NCBI RefSeq assembly: GCF_028875915.1 | Contig: NZ_JAPEHW010000008.1 | Location: 1-64,000 of the forward strand | Reading direction: 5' to 3' | DNA: 64,000 nucleotides | Origin: Pseudoalteromonas sp. G4 | GTDB lineage: Bacteria > Pseudomonadota > Gammaproteobacteria > Enterobacterales > Alteromonadaceae | In this document: piece by piece, positions 37,451 to 46,166 of the stretch | Layout: each line of letters begins with the position of its first letter | How positions within the stretch are numbered: the stretch's first letter is position 1 | The notes under the pieces: generated by a model | Seen by the model: only the letters and a program-made list of their open reading frames with translations | The model's database searches: none | Told to the model about the DNA's origin: nothing | Translations under genes and position numbers: made by a program

Positions 37451-37792
37451 CTACAGTTTCAAAATTATTGTATTTTGCTTTAAGCACTGCATTTCGAATC
37501 GATACAATAAATAATTATATGCCTGACAAGGGCTACCAAAAGCTTCTAATGTTAACTTTTCATCTGTTTTAGTATTTTCAATTAAAGCTGATATCGAAAA
37601 CTGTTGAAAATAGTTAAATGCTAACTCTGTATTTCCACCTGTTTCAAAGCTGATAATTTGCATCCTTAAATTACCATTTTGACTATACAAAACGCCCGTC
37701 AATGCCAAAATTGCTAATGGGCTTCCATTCATTTCACTTGGCACTCCTATTAAGAATGCCTCTTCCAAAAGTTGTTCTTTTATCAATAGCAT
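37451..37792 (-). CDS. hypothetical protein (113 aa), divergent from the DUF2779 gene
   Basis: Not recognised. Mixed alpha/beta, with a hydrophobic strand (SPLAILALTGVLYS) near residue 25-38 and a helical C-terminus. It shares its 105-nt upstream region, with operator 3 in the middle, with the nuclease gene at 37898; the operator is about 45 nt from both start codons. Confidence 0.6.
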   Translation of the reverse strand: MLLIKEQLLEEAFLIGVPSEMNGSPLAILALTGVLYSQNGNLRMQIISFETGGNTELAFNYFQQFSISALIENTKTDEKLTLEAFGSPCQAYNYLLYRFEMQCLKQNTIILKL

Positions 37793-37837
37793 GGCAAATT
37801 AACCTCACAGTAAATAGGATTATTTTACAGCCTTTTA

Positions 37838-37852
37838 GGACAAATAACGTCC
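37838..37852. promoter_or_regulatory. operator 3 of the WYL regulon (GGAC-N7-GTCC)
   Basis: GGACAAATAACGTCC midway between two divergent genes, 45 nt from each start. CATAAT (37866-37871) follows toward the nuclease gene. Confidence 0.65.
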
Positions 37853-37897
37853 ACTTTAAAGCTATCATAATAACTTATCACTCTTGGAGGCTATAAA

Positions 37898-39859
37898 ATG
37901 AACAGATACCTGACAAAATCACGATTCAAATTAGCAACAGAATGCCCCACAAAGCTTTTTTATACAGGAAAAATTCAATATCCTGATACTAAGCTTGATG
38001 ATGCGTTTTTAACGGCTTTAGCTGATGGCGGTTTCCAGGTAGGTGAACTTGCTAAACAGTATTTCCCTCAAGGCCACGAAATAACAACGCTTGATTATGA
38101 AGAAGCAATTTCACAAACCAATAAGTTATTAAACCAAGAAGAAGTAGTGATATTCGAACCTGCAATTCGCTTTGGAAACCTATTTATTCGCGTAGATATA
38201 TTAGTTAAAAATGGTAACTTTTTGGAGCTAATTGAGGTTAAAGCTAAATCTTACTCAAAGCATGAAGACAAAAACTTCTTAAATAAGTCAGGTAAGCTTG
38301 AATCAAGCTGGAAACCCTATATTTTCGATGTTGCATTTCAAAAGCATGTTCTACAAAGCGCATTTCCAGATGCACAGATTTCAAGTTATCTAATGCTTGT
38401 TGATAAAGATTCACAATGTGCAACTTCTGGGCTAAATCAAAAGTTCAAACTGATAAAAAATGAAAACAATAGACGGGAAGTTGTGACGGACGAACTTTCA
38501 GAGAGAGATTTAAAAGCCAAAATCCTAAAACAGGTGAATGTAGACCACGCTGTTAATCTTGCATACGAAAATGAACTAAAAACGGGTTATCCAGCTAACA
38601 GTTTTAAAGAAAACATCATCGAATTTGCCAATTACTACCAACAGGACGAAAAAATAGCACCTGTTATTGGCGCTAAATGTAAAAAGTGTGAATTTAAAAC
38701 CAACAATGAAAACGAAAGCCAAAAATCTGGGTTTAAAGAATGCTGGAAACAACAATTAAACTGGCAAGAAAAAGATTTTTCAGACCCAACAGTACTCGAT
38801 ATAGCCAATTTTAAGAGTGCCGACAAATGCATTCAAAATGGCAAAATTAAATTAAAAGATATAGAGAAGGAAGATATCAACTATAAAGAGTCAGGTGAGT
38901 CTGCTCTCAGTCAAAAAGAAAGGCAATGGCTTCAAATAGAGAAAGTACAAAATCAAGACCAAAATATTTTTTTTGATAGTGATGGTCTGAAAAAGGAAAT
39001 GGAAAAGTGGACATACCCACTGCATTTTATTGATTTTGAAACAAGTGCTGTTGCCATACCATTTTACCAAGGGATGCATCCTTATGAGGGAATTGCATTT
39101 CAGTTTTCACATCACATTTTGCATGAAAACGGAAAAGTTGAGCATGCCGGTCAATTTTTATGTACCGAGCAAGGTGAATTTCCAAACTTTAACTTCGTGA
39201 GAGAGTTAAAGGCACAATTGGAACAAGATAATGGCACTATTTTTCGCTATTCCAATCATGAAAACACCTATTTAAACATGGTTCTTCAACAACTTAAATG
39301 TTCAAATGAAACAGATAGCGCCGAGCTATGTGAGTTTATTAAATCAATCACTAAATCAACAGCTAAAAGCAATGAACATTGGATTGGAAAGCGTTGTATG
39401 GTAGACCAATTAGAGTTAGTTAAAAAATACCACTATGATCCCGTTACAAATGGTTCAAACTCTTTAAAGGCTGTTTTACCTGCAATTTTAAACAGCTCCA
39501 ATTATTTAAAAGAAAAATATAGTAAACCTATTTATGGTACAGAAGAGATCCATAGCCATAATTTTGTCAAAAAAACTTGGATTCAATTTGATGATGCTGG
39601 CAAGGTTAATGACCCTTACAAAACACTTCCAAAGCTATTCGATGACATCACAGATCACGATGTTGAGCTGCTATCAGAAACAGATGAATTAAATAATGGC
39701 GGATTAGCACTTACCGCTTATGCCAAAATGCAATTTACTGAAATGTCTGATTATGAACGAAACCAATTGCAAAAAGCTCTGCTGATGTATTGTGAATTAG
39801 ATACGTTTGCAATGGTAATGCTTCAAGAAGCATGGCAAGTTATGTTGAAGCAAAAGTAG
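37898..39859 (+). CDS. DUF2779 protein: Cas4-like nuclease plus DEDD-type exonuclease (653 aa)
   Basis: The N-terminal PD-(D/E)XK nuclease domain has D100 in IRVDILV and E113-V-K115 in LIEVKAKS. C16 (ATECPTKLFY) together with CKKC and a third cysteine (FKECW) near 270-290 could bind an iron-sulfur cluster as in Cas4/RecB-type nucleases. A second domain begins at FIDFETS (D379, E381), the first motif of RNase H-like DEDD exonucleases, followed by FRYSNHENTYLN and DQLELVKKYHYDP. This is the DUF2779 arrangement. Strong binding site (GGAGG) before the ATG. Operators lie on both sides: one drives this gene, the next drives mazG. Biological target unknown. Confidence 0.75.
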   Translation: MNRYLTKSRFKLATECPTKLFYTGKIQYPDTKLDDAFLTALADGGFQVGELAKQYFPQGHEITTLDYEEAISQTNKLLNQEEVVIFEPAIRFGNLFIRVDILVKNGNFLELIEVKAKSYSKHEDKNFLNKSGKLESSWKPYIFDVAFQKHVLQSAFPDAQISSYLMLVDKDSQCATSGLNQKFKLIKNENNRREVVTDELSERDLKAKILKQVNVDHAVNLAYENELKTGYPANSFKENIIEFANYYQQDEKIAPVIGAKCKKCEFKTNNENESQKSGFKECWKQQLNWQEKDFSDPTVLDIANFKSADKCIQNGKIKLKDIEKEDINYKESGESALSQKERQWLQIEKVQNQDQNIFFDSDGLKKEMEKWTYPLHFIDFETSAVAIPFYQGMHPYEGIAFQFSHHILHENGKVEHAGQFLCTEQGEFPNFNFVRELKAQLEQDNGTIFRYSNHENTYLNMVLQQLKCSNETDSAELCEFIKSITKSTAKSNEHWIGKRCMVDQLELVKKYHYDPVTNGSNSLKAVLPAILNSSNYLKEKYSKPIYGTEEIHSHNFVKKTWIQFDDAGKVNDPYKTLPKLFDDITDHDVELLSETDELNNGGLALTAYAKMQFTEMSDYERNQLQKALLMYCELDTFAMVMLQEAWQVMLKQK

Positions 39860-39873
39860 GACATTAAGCGTCC
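39859..39873. promoter_or_regulatory. operator 4 of the WYL regulon (GGAC-N7-GTCC)
   Basis: GGACATTAAGCGTCC, beginning at the last base of the DUF2779 stop codon and ending 48 nt before the mazG-like start. TATTAT (39884-39889) follows as a possible -10 hexamer. Confidence 0.6.
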
Positions 39874-39921
39874 TTTCCAAATATATTATTAGCCCAACTA
39901 AAACTCGTAGAGACTCTAAAA

Positions 39922-40299
39922 ATGGAACAAATAGTTACACATAAAAAACTTGGATTAACTAACTTGCAAACACAAGTTGACGAATGGATTAAAAATGTTG
40001 GGGTAAGGTACTTTGACGAAATGACAAATCTTGCCAATTTAATGGAAGAAGTTGGTGAAGTAGCCCGCTTAATGTCTCGTACCCATGGAGAGCAAAGTTT
40101 TAAGAAGGGCAAAGAACCAAGTGATATAAAAGCTGAAATCGCCGATGAACTTTCAGATGTACTATTTATTGTGACTTGTTTGGCAAATCAAATGGAAATT
40201 GATTTAGAGTTTGCTATGAACAAAAACCTCGATAAAAAAACAGGTCGAGATAAAGAAAGACATATTAATAATCACAAGCTAACCAACGAATCAAATTAG
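39922..40299 (+). CDS. MazG-like nucleotide pyrophosphohydrolase (125 aa)
   Basis: All-alpha NTP pyrophosphatase with the EExxE...ExxD metal site: NLMEEVGEVARLM and IADELSDVLFIV. Members hydrolyse (d)NTPs to monophosphates, which in a defence context could starve or clean nucleotide pools. Single-domain length is normal. It lies 62 nt after the DUF2779 gene with its own operator, and 11 nt before the GIY-YIG gene. Confidence 0.82.
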   Translation: MEQIVTHKKLGLTNLQTQVDEWIKNVGVRYFDEMTNLANLMEEVGEVARLMSRTHGEQSFKKGKEPSDIKAEIADELSDVLFIVTCLANQMEIDLEFAMNKNLDKKTGRDKERHINNHKLTNESN

Positions 40300-40310
40300 T
40301 GAGGTGCCAA

Positions 40311-40772
40311 ATGAAATACATCGATAATCTTATCAAGGATTGTGAAGAAGCTAAATTAGCAAAGCCTATTCAAGAATTTAATATAGAACATGTAGAAGAG
40401 TTGCCACTATTACCTAAAATTAAACAAGCAATCTATGTGATAAAAGAGATCGATGGTGATCCGAACTCCACATTTGAACAGTTTCGTGATTTCAAAGTAC
40501 AAAAATCACGAAAATGCGCAAAGTTAAATAAGCCAAACTCTGTATTATATGTTGGTTCATCAACTACAAGTTTAGTAAGTAGATTAAAACAGCATTTTGG
40601 ATATGGGAATAAAGCTACTTACTCTCTTCACTTATCACATTGGTTTAAAGGCAAGGTGAAAGTGTCTATCTACCAATATGACTTACCAGCCAGAGTATTA
40701 CAAATTGTCGAAGACAACTTGTCTGATGAACTAAAACCTGCATTCGGCAAACTTGGTGGTAATAATAAATAA
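40311..40772 (+). CDS. GIY-YIG-like nuclease-fold protein (153 aa)
   Basis: Core motifs: AIYVIKE as the first strand (GIY-like), SVLYVGSSTTSLVSRLKQH as the YIG-like strand with its arginine helix, and a C-terminal segment ending KPAFGKLGGNN. Substitutions in both motifs leave its nuclease activity uncertain. I chose the ATG at 40311 (GAGGTG 5-6 nt upstream) over a GTG at 40299 that overlaps the mazG stop. In one operon with mazG. Confidence 0.65.
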   Translation: MKYIDNLIKDCEEAKLAKPIQEFNIEHVEELPLLPKIKQAIYVIKEIDGDPNSTFEQFRDFKVQKSRKCAKLNKPNSVLYVGSSTTSLVSRLKQHFGYGNKATYSLHLSHWFKGKVKVSIYQYDLPARVLQIVEDNLSDELKPAFGKLGGNNK

Positions 40773-40950
40773 TTCAAAGGATGATAAAGTGGAAGATTCT
40801 ATCTATTGGCAATATCGGGTAGTTCTTCCACTGCAAATCAAAATTAATGAACTATTCTTTATTCTAGTGTTTTATTATATAAGTCAAAATGTTAAAACTA
40901 TAATCTAATAAATGCTGTTTTCGTACTACAATTTTCAAAAGGGAGTTTGA

Positions 40951-41646
40951 GTGAAGCTATACGCGTTAATACTAGGCTTATTCATTTTTAATCAACCTCT
41001 TTTAGCGAACAATGAATTAAAAATTCGCCTTGCAAAAGACACCTTCTATGAAGAATTCAACGCTGATGTGCCAGTTAGTGGAAGAGTGATTACTGGCGTA
41101 TTAGCACAGTCAAATAAAGACTTAACTCAATTAAATATCATGTTGCCATCTGTAGAGTCTGATTCGATCTGCTTAAAAGCACAATCCATTGATGGCACTT
41201 ACTATTCATCAAACGAATACAAGCTTCTCACTAAAAACATCGAAGGCCCTGTTTATCCAGACTATCCAACCAAATATAAAGACCAATTATCAAAGCTTGA
41301 CCGAAACAATCTTGCACTCCTAGCATTTCCTGGTGATTGTTCAAACAATAAACCTGACACCATATTCTTGAGTGCTGTTGGCGAAGTCAGCAAAGCTCAA
41401 ACCATCAGTATTTTAGTTAACTCTGGTAGAAGCAATGTTTTTATCAATCTAAAAAACAATTTGGCAAAGCATAAAACTCAAAAGTGTCAGCGCATTGAGC
41501 AAGGTAAAAGAACCGCATACGACACCATATGTAATTTAAATTTAGATTCATTATCTGTAGGCAAGAATAGTATCGCGATTTTACGGAGAAAGTCAGGTAG
41601 ATCACTTCCTTCTGTAAAGCTAAATTTGATGTATAGAGATGTATGA
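40951..41646 (+). CDS. secreted hypothetical protein (231 aa)
   Basis: Signal peptide 1-20 (LILGLFIFNQPLLA then NN), so exported. The mature part is beta-rich with four or five cysteines (C73, C110 region, C179, C188) that could form disulfides. Function unknown. GTG start with AAGGGAG upstream. First of three overlapping genes (ATGA with the next), so it probably works with a membrane protein and a protease in the envelope. Confidence 0.65.
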   Translation: MKLYALILGLFIFNQPLLANNELKIRLAKDTFYEEFNADVPVSGRVITGVLAQSNKDLTQLNIMLPSVESDSICLKAQSIDGTYYSSNEYKLLTKNIEGPVYPDYPTKYKDQLSKLDRNNLALLAFPGDCSNNKPDTIFLSAVGEVSKAQTISILVNSGRSNVFINLKNNLAKHKTQKCQRIEQGKRTAYDTICNLNLDSLSVGKNSIAILRRKSGRSLPSVKLNLMYRDV

Positions 41647-42554
41647 ATAAGTTAAGTTCTCAATTTAAATTTGTTGCCATATTAAGCGCTATAAAGTCAG
41701 GAAGCGTTAAGTTTGGCAGCCTTATTTTTATTTTATTTTTAGCTGTTGCTGTGGTTATTACACTGTTTGTGGAACGAGAAAACGTGTATACCATTACAGG
41801 CCAAACAGAAACACTGTCAGTTACTTTAACAAATACTCCATTAAACCAGTGGGATCTCAGTTTAGCCACCCTATTAGATGATATTTCTGCCAGTAACGAG
41901 AAGTTAGAGCCTTTACCTGGCAGCACATACTTCTCACCATCAAACAATACAACAGCTTCAATTCAAGTAACTCCTGAAGGCAAGTATCTAATAATACTGA
42001 ACAATAGTGGCTCAGTAGGCCAACTCGAGACCTCAAAAAATACCATTAACTTACCGGACTACGTTGAAATTGTGCTGCCCACTAAAAATACAAAAGTAAT
42101 TCCTTTTGAAGGTACGATTAGAATAGGTGAAGACGTAGGTAATGGTGTTGATACAATTTTATTAGGCGGCAATGTTAAAATTGTTGAAAAACAATTATTC
42201 AGGAATAATCGATACGTTGCTGGAGAATATGAGTTTGATACTGGTGATAGACTTGAGCTATATGAAGATAAAGCTCATACCACTCTATCTAAAGTTAAAG
42301 GTTTTATACAGATAGGTTATAGCAAAAACATTAGTTTTACAGTTCATGGTGAAGGTAAGTCACTCAATGTAAGTCGATTAGGTACTGAAGGCTACCAAAT
42401 TAAACCTTCTTTTTGGTCGCGAATCACAAAAGACCCTGTTATAGCAGCACTATCTACCTTGTTTGCAACACTTTTTTTACTTATGGAATTTGTAGATTTA
42501 TTCTATAAACACCTAACAAAACACCGAAATACAGATGAAAAAAACAATAAATAA
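41643..42554 (+). CDS. inner-membrane protein with periplasmic beta domain (303 aa)
   Basis: One membrane segment near residues 22-40 and a second near 268-288 enclose a beta-rich periplasmic domain. The C-terminus is short, basic and cytoplasmic. No family recognised. Start overlaps the preceding gene by 4 nt and its end overlaps the protease gene by 20 nt, so the three are tightly coupled. Confidence 0.65.
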   Translation: MNKLSSQFKFVAILSAIKSGSVKFGSLIFILFLAVAVVITLFVERENVYTITGQTETLSVTLTNTPLNQWDLSLATLLDDISASNEKLEPLPGSTYFSPSNNTTASIQVTPEGKYLIILNNSGSVGQLETSKNTINLPDYVEIVLPTKNTKVIPFEGTIRIGEDVGNGVDTILLGGNVKIVEKQLFRNNRYVAGEYEFDTGDRLELYEDKAHTTLSKVKGFIQIGYSKNISFTVHGEGKSLNVSRLGTEGYQIKPSFWSRITKDPVIAALSTLFATLFLLMEFVDLFYKHLTKHRNTDEKNNK

Positions 42555-43614
42555 TTTCCTCAGCCTTTGCCTTGTTTCAACTACATTTTTATCTAATGCG
42601 TCGACATTAACGCAAGTACACGTAGATGCTGGTGAAATTGGTCAAGGCTTTTTAGTAAGTCGTTTAAATAACTGTTATTTAATCACACCAAAACATGTAT
42701 TAGGTGAAGATTTTTTTGCAACAATATTAACAGGTACATCGAAGCGCTCACTCGGGGAGGCAGAAAAAGTACAAACCTTTGGTTATGATTTATCTATCTC
42801 ATTAGTTTCTGGTGCAGCTGCAACTGAATGTAATACAGACATCAATAGTTTTAAACCAATTAATAATGTCTTGAAAAATACAACAAACGTTAGTATTTCA
42901 ACAATTAATTCAGATGGTTCAAAGTCATTCATCCCTGCTTCATTAATAGATTTAGACTTAATTAATTTTAAAGTAAAGAGCAATGCAGGTGAGCCTCTTT
43001 ACAAAGGTTTGAGTGGCAGTACTATTTTTTCGCAAGGTACTCCCATTGGTATACTTCAATCTGTAGACAGTCAAAGTGGTGAAGGTAAAGCACTTCGAAT
43101 GGACAGAGCAATTGAAACAATAAACCCATTTTTCACAAGCTCATCATTTTCAGGCCTCTCCTCGCAAGAGAAAGGTAAAATAGATAAAGTAAACAACCTA
43201 AATAAAATTGAGTATAAGATTACCGAGTGGTCACACTCTGCAATTGGCTCTGACTTTAGAATTAATCATATAAATGACAATAACCTCTCAAGTCAATGGG
43301 TGGTTAATCCAAATAACAATGCAATTGAGCTAACGTTAGACTTTAATGGTGAACTTAAAGTGATAAATTCAGTTTCGTTTAACGGCAATATCACAGACAA
43401 ATCAAGTATGCCAAAAAATATTCAAATACTGTCTACCCGCCGTGCTTCAGGTAAGCGTGGCTGGGCTAGTATATTCTCTGGCACATGGATAAATAATGAT
43501 GAGCAATTTGAGGCGAAGTTATCCCCAGTCAAAGCAAAACGAATTAAAATCATTTTTGCCTCTAACTGGGGAAATAAAGAACGTTTAACGTTAAGTGAAA
43601 TTTCTGTATTTTAG
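42535..43614 (+). CDS. secreted trypsin-like protease with discoidin-like C-terminus (359 aa)
   Basis: Signal peptide 1-22. The protease domain shows the triad in order: His in LITPKHVLG (about 54), Asp in FGYDLSISLV (about 84) and Ser in KGLSGSTIF (about 163). Residues about 225-359 look like an F5/8 type C (discoidin) beta-sandwich, a carbohydrate- or surface-binding module (WVVNPNNNAIELTLDFNG, FNGNITDKSSMPKNIQI). Third gene of an envelope operon. Unusual to find beside intracellular defence genes; it could defend the surface or belong to an unrelated function. Confidence 0.7.
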   Translation: MKKTINNFLSLCLVSTTFLSNASTLTQVHVDAGEIGQGFLVSRLNNCYLITPKHVLGEDFFATILTGTSKRSLGEAEKVQTFGYDLSISLVSGAAATECNTDINSFKPINNVLKNTTNVSISTINSDGSKSFIPASLIDLDLINFKVKSNAGEPLYKGLSGSTIFSQGTPIGILQSVDSQSGEGKALRMDRAIETINPFFTSSSFSGLSSQEKGKIDKVNNLNKIEYKITEWSHSAIGSDFRINHINDNNLSSQWVVNPNNNAIELTLDFNGELKVINSVSFNGNITDKSSMPKNIQILSTRRASGKRGWASIFSGTWINNDEQFEAKLSPVKAKRIKIIFASNWGNKERLTLSEISVF

Positions 43615-44199
43615 TTAAATTATATTGGCTTTTGCGGGAAACAAGTGACCATCACATGTAATAGTACCCGCTAATTCAGACTCTTCATTTAAAACAAGAG
43701 TACCACCACAGTAACTTGTAGCAAATGTCAATGATAAACCCGATAAGTTGCCTGCTTTTTTATAACCTGGGTTGCGCGTGCTTGCCGTTGTAAATTTTCC
43801 ATTTTTTTCATCATAGTCTTTAAATTGCAATGAGAGTATTCCACCATAATATGCAAAAGTTTTTTGAATCTTTTCAGATGCATTTTCAGGTAGGGTTAGT
43901 GTTAACGCTAATAGATCCGTTTCATTAAGCTTGTTTCTCAGAGTCACAGCACGAAAAGTGTCATCTGCACTATTAAAACCTGTTGTATAGGCTAGCTCGC
44001 GCATTGCTGTATCATTTGATTTCAACATTACATCCAATGCAGCCAAACGTACATTTTGGTCTGGGTCATTTAGCAGCGTTTTAACTTCAGAAATTGCACC
44101 TGCGCGTTTTTTGATCTGTTCAACCAAAGATTCAGCCATTACATTCCCAGAGAAAGCGATTGCTATAGACGCTATTACTGCCAGTTTTTTTATTTTCAT
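43615..44199 (-). CDS. periplasmic hypothetical protein with HEAT-like segment (194 aa)
   Basis: Clear signal peptide with AxA-type site (GNVMA then ES). Residues about 35-95 look like a HEAT-type helical repeat (VKTLLNDPDQNVRLAALDVM). Two cysteines (YCGG, ITCDG) near the C-terminus may form a disulfide. Function unknown. Convergent with the protease gene: the two stop codons are adjacent. Confidence 0.65.
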   Translation of the reverse strand: MKIKKLAVIASIAIAFSGNVMAESLVEQIKKRAGAISEVKTLLNDPDQNVRLAALDVMLKSNDTAMRELAYTTGFNSADDTFRAVTLRNKLNETDLLALTLTLPENASEKIQKTFAYYGGILSLQFKDYDEKNGKFTTASTRNPGYKKAGNLSGLSLTFATSYCGGTLVLNEESELAGTITCDGHLFPAKANII

Positions 44200-44410
44200 G
44201 AAAATCCCTTTTGAGATATTTATTATTAAAAAAGTAACGTTTCTAATTAAACGATAAACGAAATTTATTACAAATCAATAGCTTCATTGAAATTGTTGTG
44301 TGTTACTTAATAAATTATGCTAAATATGAGAGGCTTTATTTGATTAGTTATTATAAATTGATAAACCTTTGACTTACTTTTTAAACTTAACTGAATTTTT
44401 TATCTTTAAA
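44200..44410. other. AT-rich intergenic region
   Basis: Upstream of the 194-aa gene on the minus strand; very AT-rich. I see no gene or clear operator. A TTGACT-like sequence near 44369 could be part of a plus-strand promoter. Confidence 0.35.
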
Positions 44411-44611
44411 ATGGTTACAAGCAAAATAAACATTCAAACACACTTCTGCGGTATCGAACTATCGCCGCCATCAAAAGAAGAAAGAGAAGAGCTTGAACAA
44501 CGCGTAACAAATGCCAGAAAAGAAAGAAAAGCCGAATATGATGGCAACTGTATCCCAAACTCTGTTTTTATTTTAAGAAAAAAAGCGAGCCATTTGGCTC
44601 GCTCTAGTTAA
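44411..44611 (+). CDS. doubtful small gene (66 aa)
   Basis: The reading frame has protein-like charged composition (PPSKEEREELEQRV), but the ATG lacks a binding site and its last codons overlap the terminator of the convergent 133-aa gene. It may be a gene remnant or may not be expressed. Confidence 0.3.
   Translation: MVTSKINIQTHFCGIELSPPSKEEREELEQRVTNARKERKAEYDGNCIPNSVFILRKKASHLARSS
44577..44602 (-). terminator. intrinsic terminator of the 133-aa gene
   Basis: GCGAGCC and GGCTCGC (44585-44602) form a 7-bp GC-rich stem with a 4-nt loop, followed on the minus strand by a T-rich run down to 44577. Confidence 0.8.
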
Positions 44612-45009
44612 GTATTTTCAATTTGTTCACACCAAACTTGAATTGCTACTTCAAAATAATCTTTAGGTGGCAACATGAAAATGCTTTTAAATTCATCCGA
44701 AAATAACTCACAGAATTCAGCAATTTCTTCAATATAAGTTAATAGCAATAACAACATGTCAGTGCCTTCAAGATAACGTTCTTCAAAATGAAGATCGGTC
44801 TCATCAAATATAGCTTTTGAAATCGATATACCAAGTACCTTGCCCACCTCATCTCGGTGTAAATAGATATATCGAGTAAACCCCAGTTCTATTTCACCAT
44901 CTGTGTCATTAACAACGTCTGCCAATAGTAATATTGTACTTTTGTCATGTGATGCCCACTTTGATTTAGAAATACGCTTATATTTACGGATATATTGATT
45001 TTGGCTCAT
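44608..45009 (-). CDS. hypothetical protein (133 aa)
   Basis: Not recognised. Acidic, soluble, alpha/beta. The length and isolated single-gene layout resemble immunity or antitoxin proteins, but no toxin is adjacent. Its leader on the minus strand resembles that of the 101-aa gene at 51011-51316 (both contain TGTTCCTA then TTA), and a copy of that gene's last codons lies just upstream at 45070-45089. Confidence 0.6.
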   Translation of the reverse strand: MSQNQYIRKYKRISKSKWASHDKSTILLLADVVNDTDGEIELGFTRYIYLHRDEVGKVLGISISKAIFDETDLHFEERYLEGTDMLLLLLTYIEEIAEFCELFSDEFKSIFMLPPKDYFEVAIQVWCEQIENT

Positions 45010-45069
45010 TTGAAAGTTCCTACTTTTATGTCTTTTAAATTAAGTAGGAACACGTTGGGGGAGTTATTA

Positions 45070-45089
45070 AGTTAGTCGTAAAAATCTAA
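45070..45089. repeat. 20-bp direct repeat, left copy
   Basis: AGTTAGTCGTAAAAATCTAA, identical to 51010-51029. In the right copy this is the 3' end and stop codon of the 101-aa gene; here it stands alone in an intergenic region, so it is a gene remnant or one end of an inserted segment. Confidence 0.75.
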
Positions 45090-45305
45090 CTAATAATCTT
45101 GCTATACTTGACCTGTTTAATCTCAAGTTGTTAATATCAAATCAAAAACTATACATAAACCTTTTAAAACAGAAGGTTAATGAGATTGGAATCTATTATT
45201 CTTAATCTGATTAAGCTCCAACAATAAGCGAAAATAATAAATTCTGCTTGAGCAATTACTAGAGCTGCGGATCGACATTGATTCAGGAAATTTTAGTGAG
45301 ACAAA

Positions 45306-46166
45306 ATGACATCCTGTATGGAAGAAAATAAACCATTAGCGGTGTTAATCGCCACAAGCCCAAGATTCAATTGCTTAATAGAAACATCTCTTCCTTCTAT
45401 TGTTGCACAAACAAAAAAACCAGATGTCGTTGTAATAGTCAGTGATAAAAAGCCACTTTCAAAATCCGAAACGATTCGATTAAGAGATACTTTAGGAAAA
45501 ATACAGCTTGTAGTTTTAGAAAATAAATATCTCAAAGGGGCCGCAGGTAGTTGGAATACAGGCATCGATTATCTAACAATTAATTTCCCCAAAAGCTTTG
45601 TAGCTATAATAGATGATGATGACTTTTGGGATACCCACCATTTAACTAAGTGTATTGCAAATAGTAGCAATGCAGAAGTCGTTATATCTGGAATAAATAT
45701 TGTAGAGAGTCATAAGGTTATAGCTACTAATATACCTTCAACGCTAAATTGCGATGATTTTTTAATTGGAAATCCTGGGTGGCAAGGTTCAAATACATTT
45801 ATTAGTTTAGAATTACTTAACCATGCAGGTAAATTTACAAACGGACTCATAAGCTGTAACGATCGTGATTTAGCAATACGCGTGCTCGATCTTTCTCCCT
45901 CTATCGCATTTACTCACCAAGCAACTGTATATTGGACAATTAACAACCGAGATGACGCTTTATCAGCAAAGCGCTCTCCTCAAAAATTATCTGGAGTATG
46001 TGATTTTTACATAAAATACAATAATCGTATGAGTCATAGGCAAAAGGATATGTTTTTCAATCGCATCGAGCATTTATTTGAATGGAAACGTGATGAGATT
46101 CAAGCTGAAATAGGGAATAAATTAATTGAACACAGATCAAAACCTCAAAAACACCTTAACAACTAG
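45306..46166 (+). CDS. GT2-family glycosyltransferase (286 aa)
   Basis: GT-A fold nucleotide-sugar transferase: N-terminal strand AVLIATSPRFNCLIETSLPS, the DxD-type metal site FVAIIDDDDFW near 100, and a later CNDRDLAIRV motif. No membrane segment, so cytoplasmic. First gene of a plus-strand operon; its 3' end overlaps the GT-kinase gene by 41 nt. Preceded by about 300 nt of AT-rich non-coding sequence that contains the 20-bp repeat. Confidence 0.78.
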   Translation: MTSCMEENKPLAVLIATSPRFNCLIETSLPSIVAQTKKPDVVVIVSDKKPLSKSETIRLRDTLGKIQLVVLENKYLKGAAGSWNTGIDYLTINFPKSFVAIIDDDDFWDTHHLTKCIANSSNAEVVISGINIVESHKVIATNIPSTLNCDDFLIGNPGWQGSNTFISLELLNHAGKFTNGLISCNDRDLAIRVLDLSPSIAFTHQATVYWTINNRDDALSAKRSPQKLSGVCDFYIKYNNRMSHRQKDMFFNRIEHLFEWKRDEIQAEIGNKLIEHRSKPQKHLNN

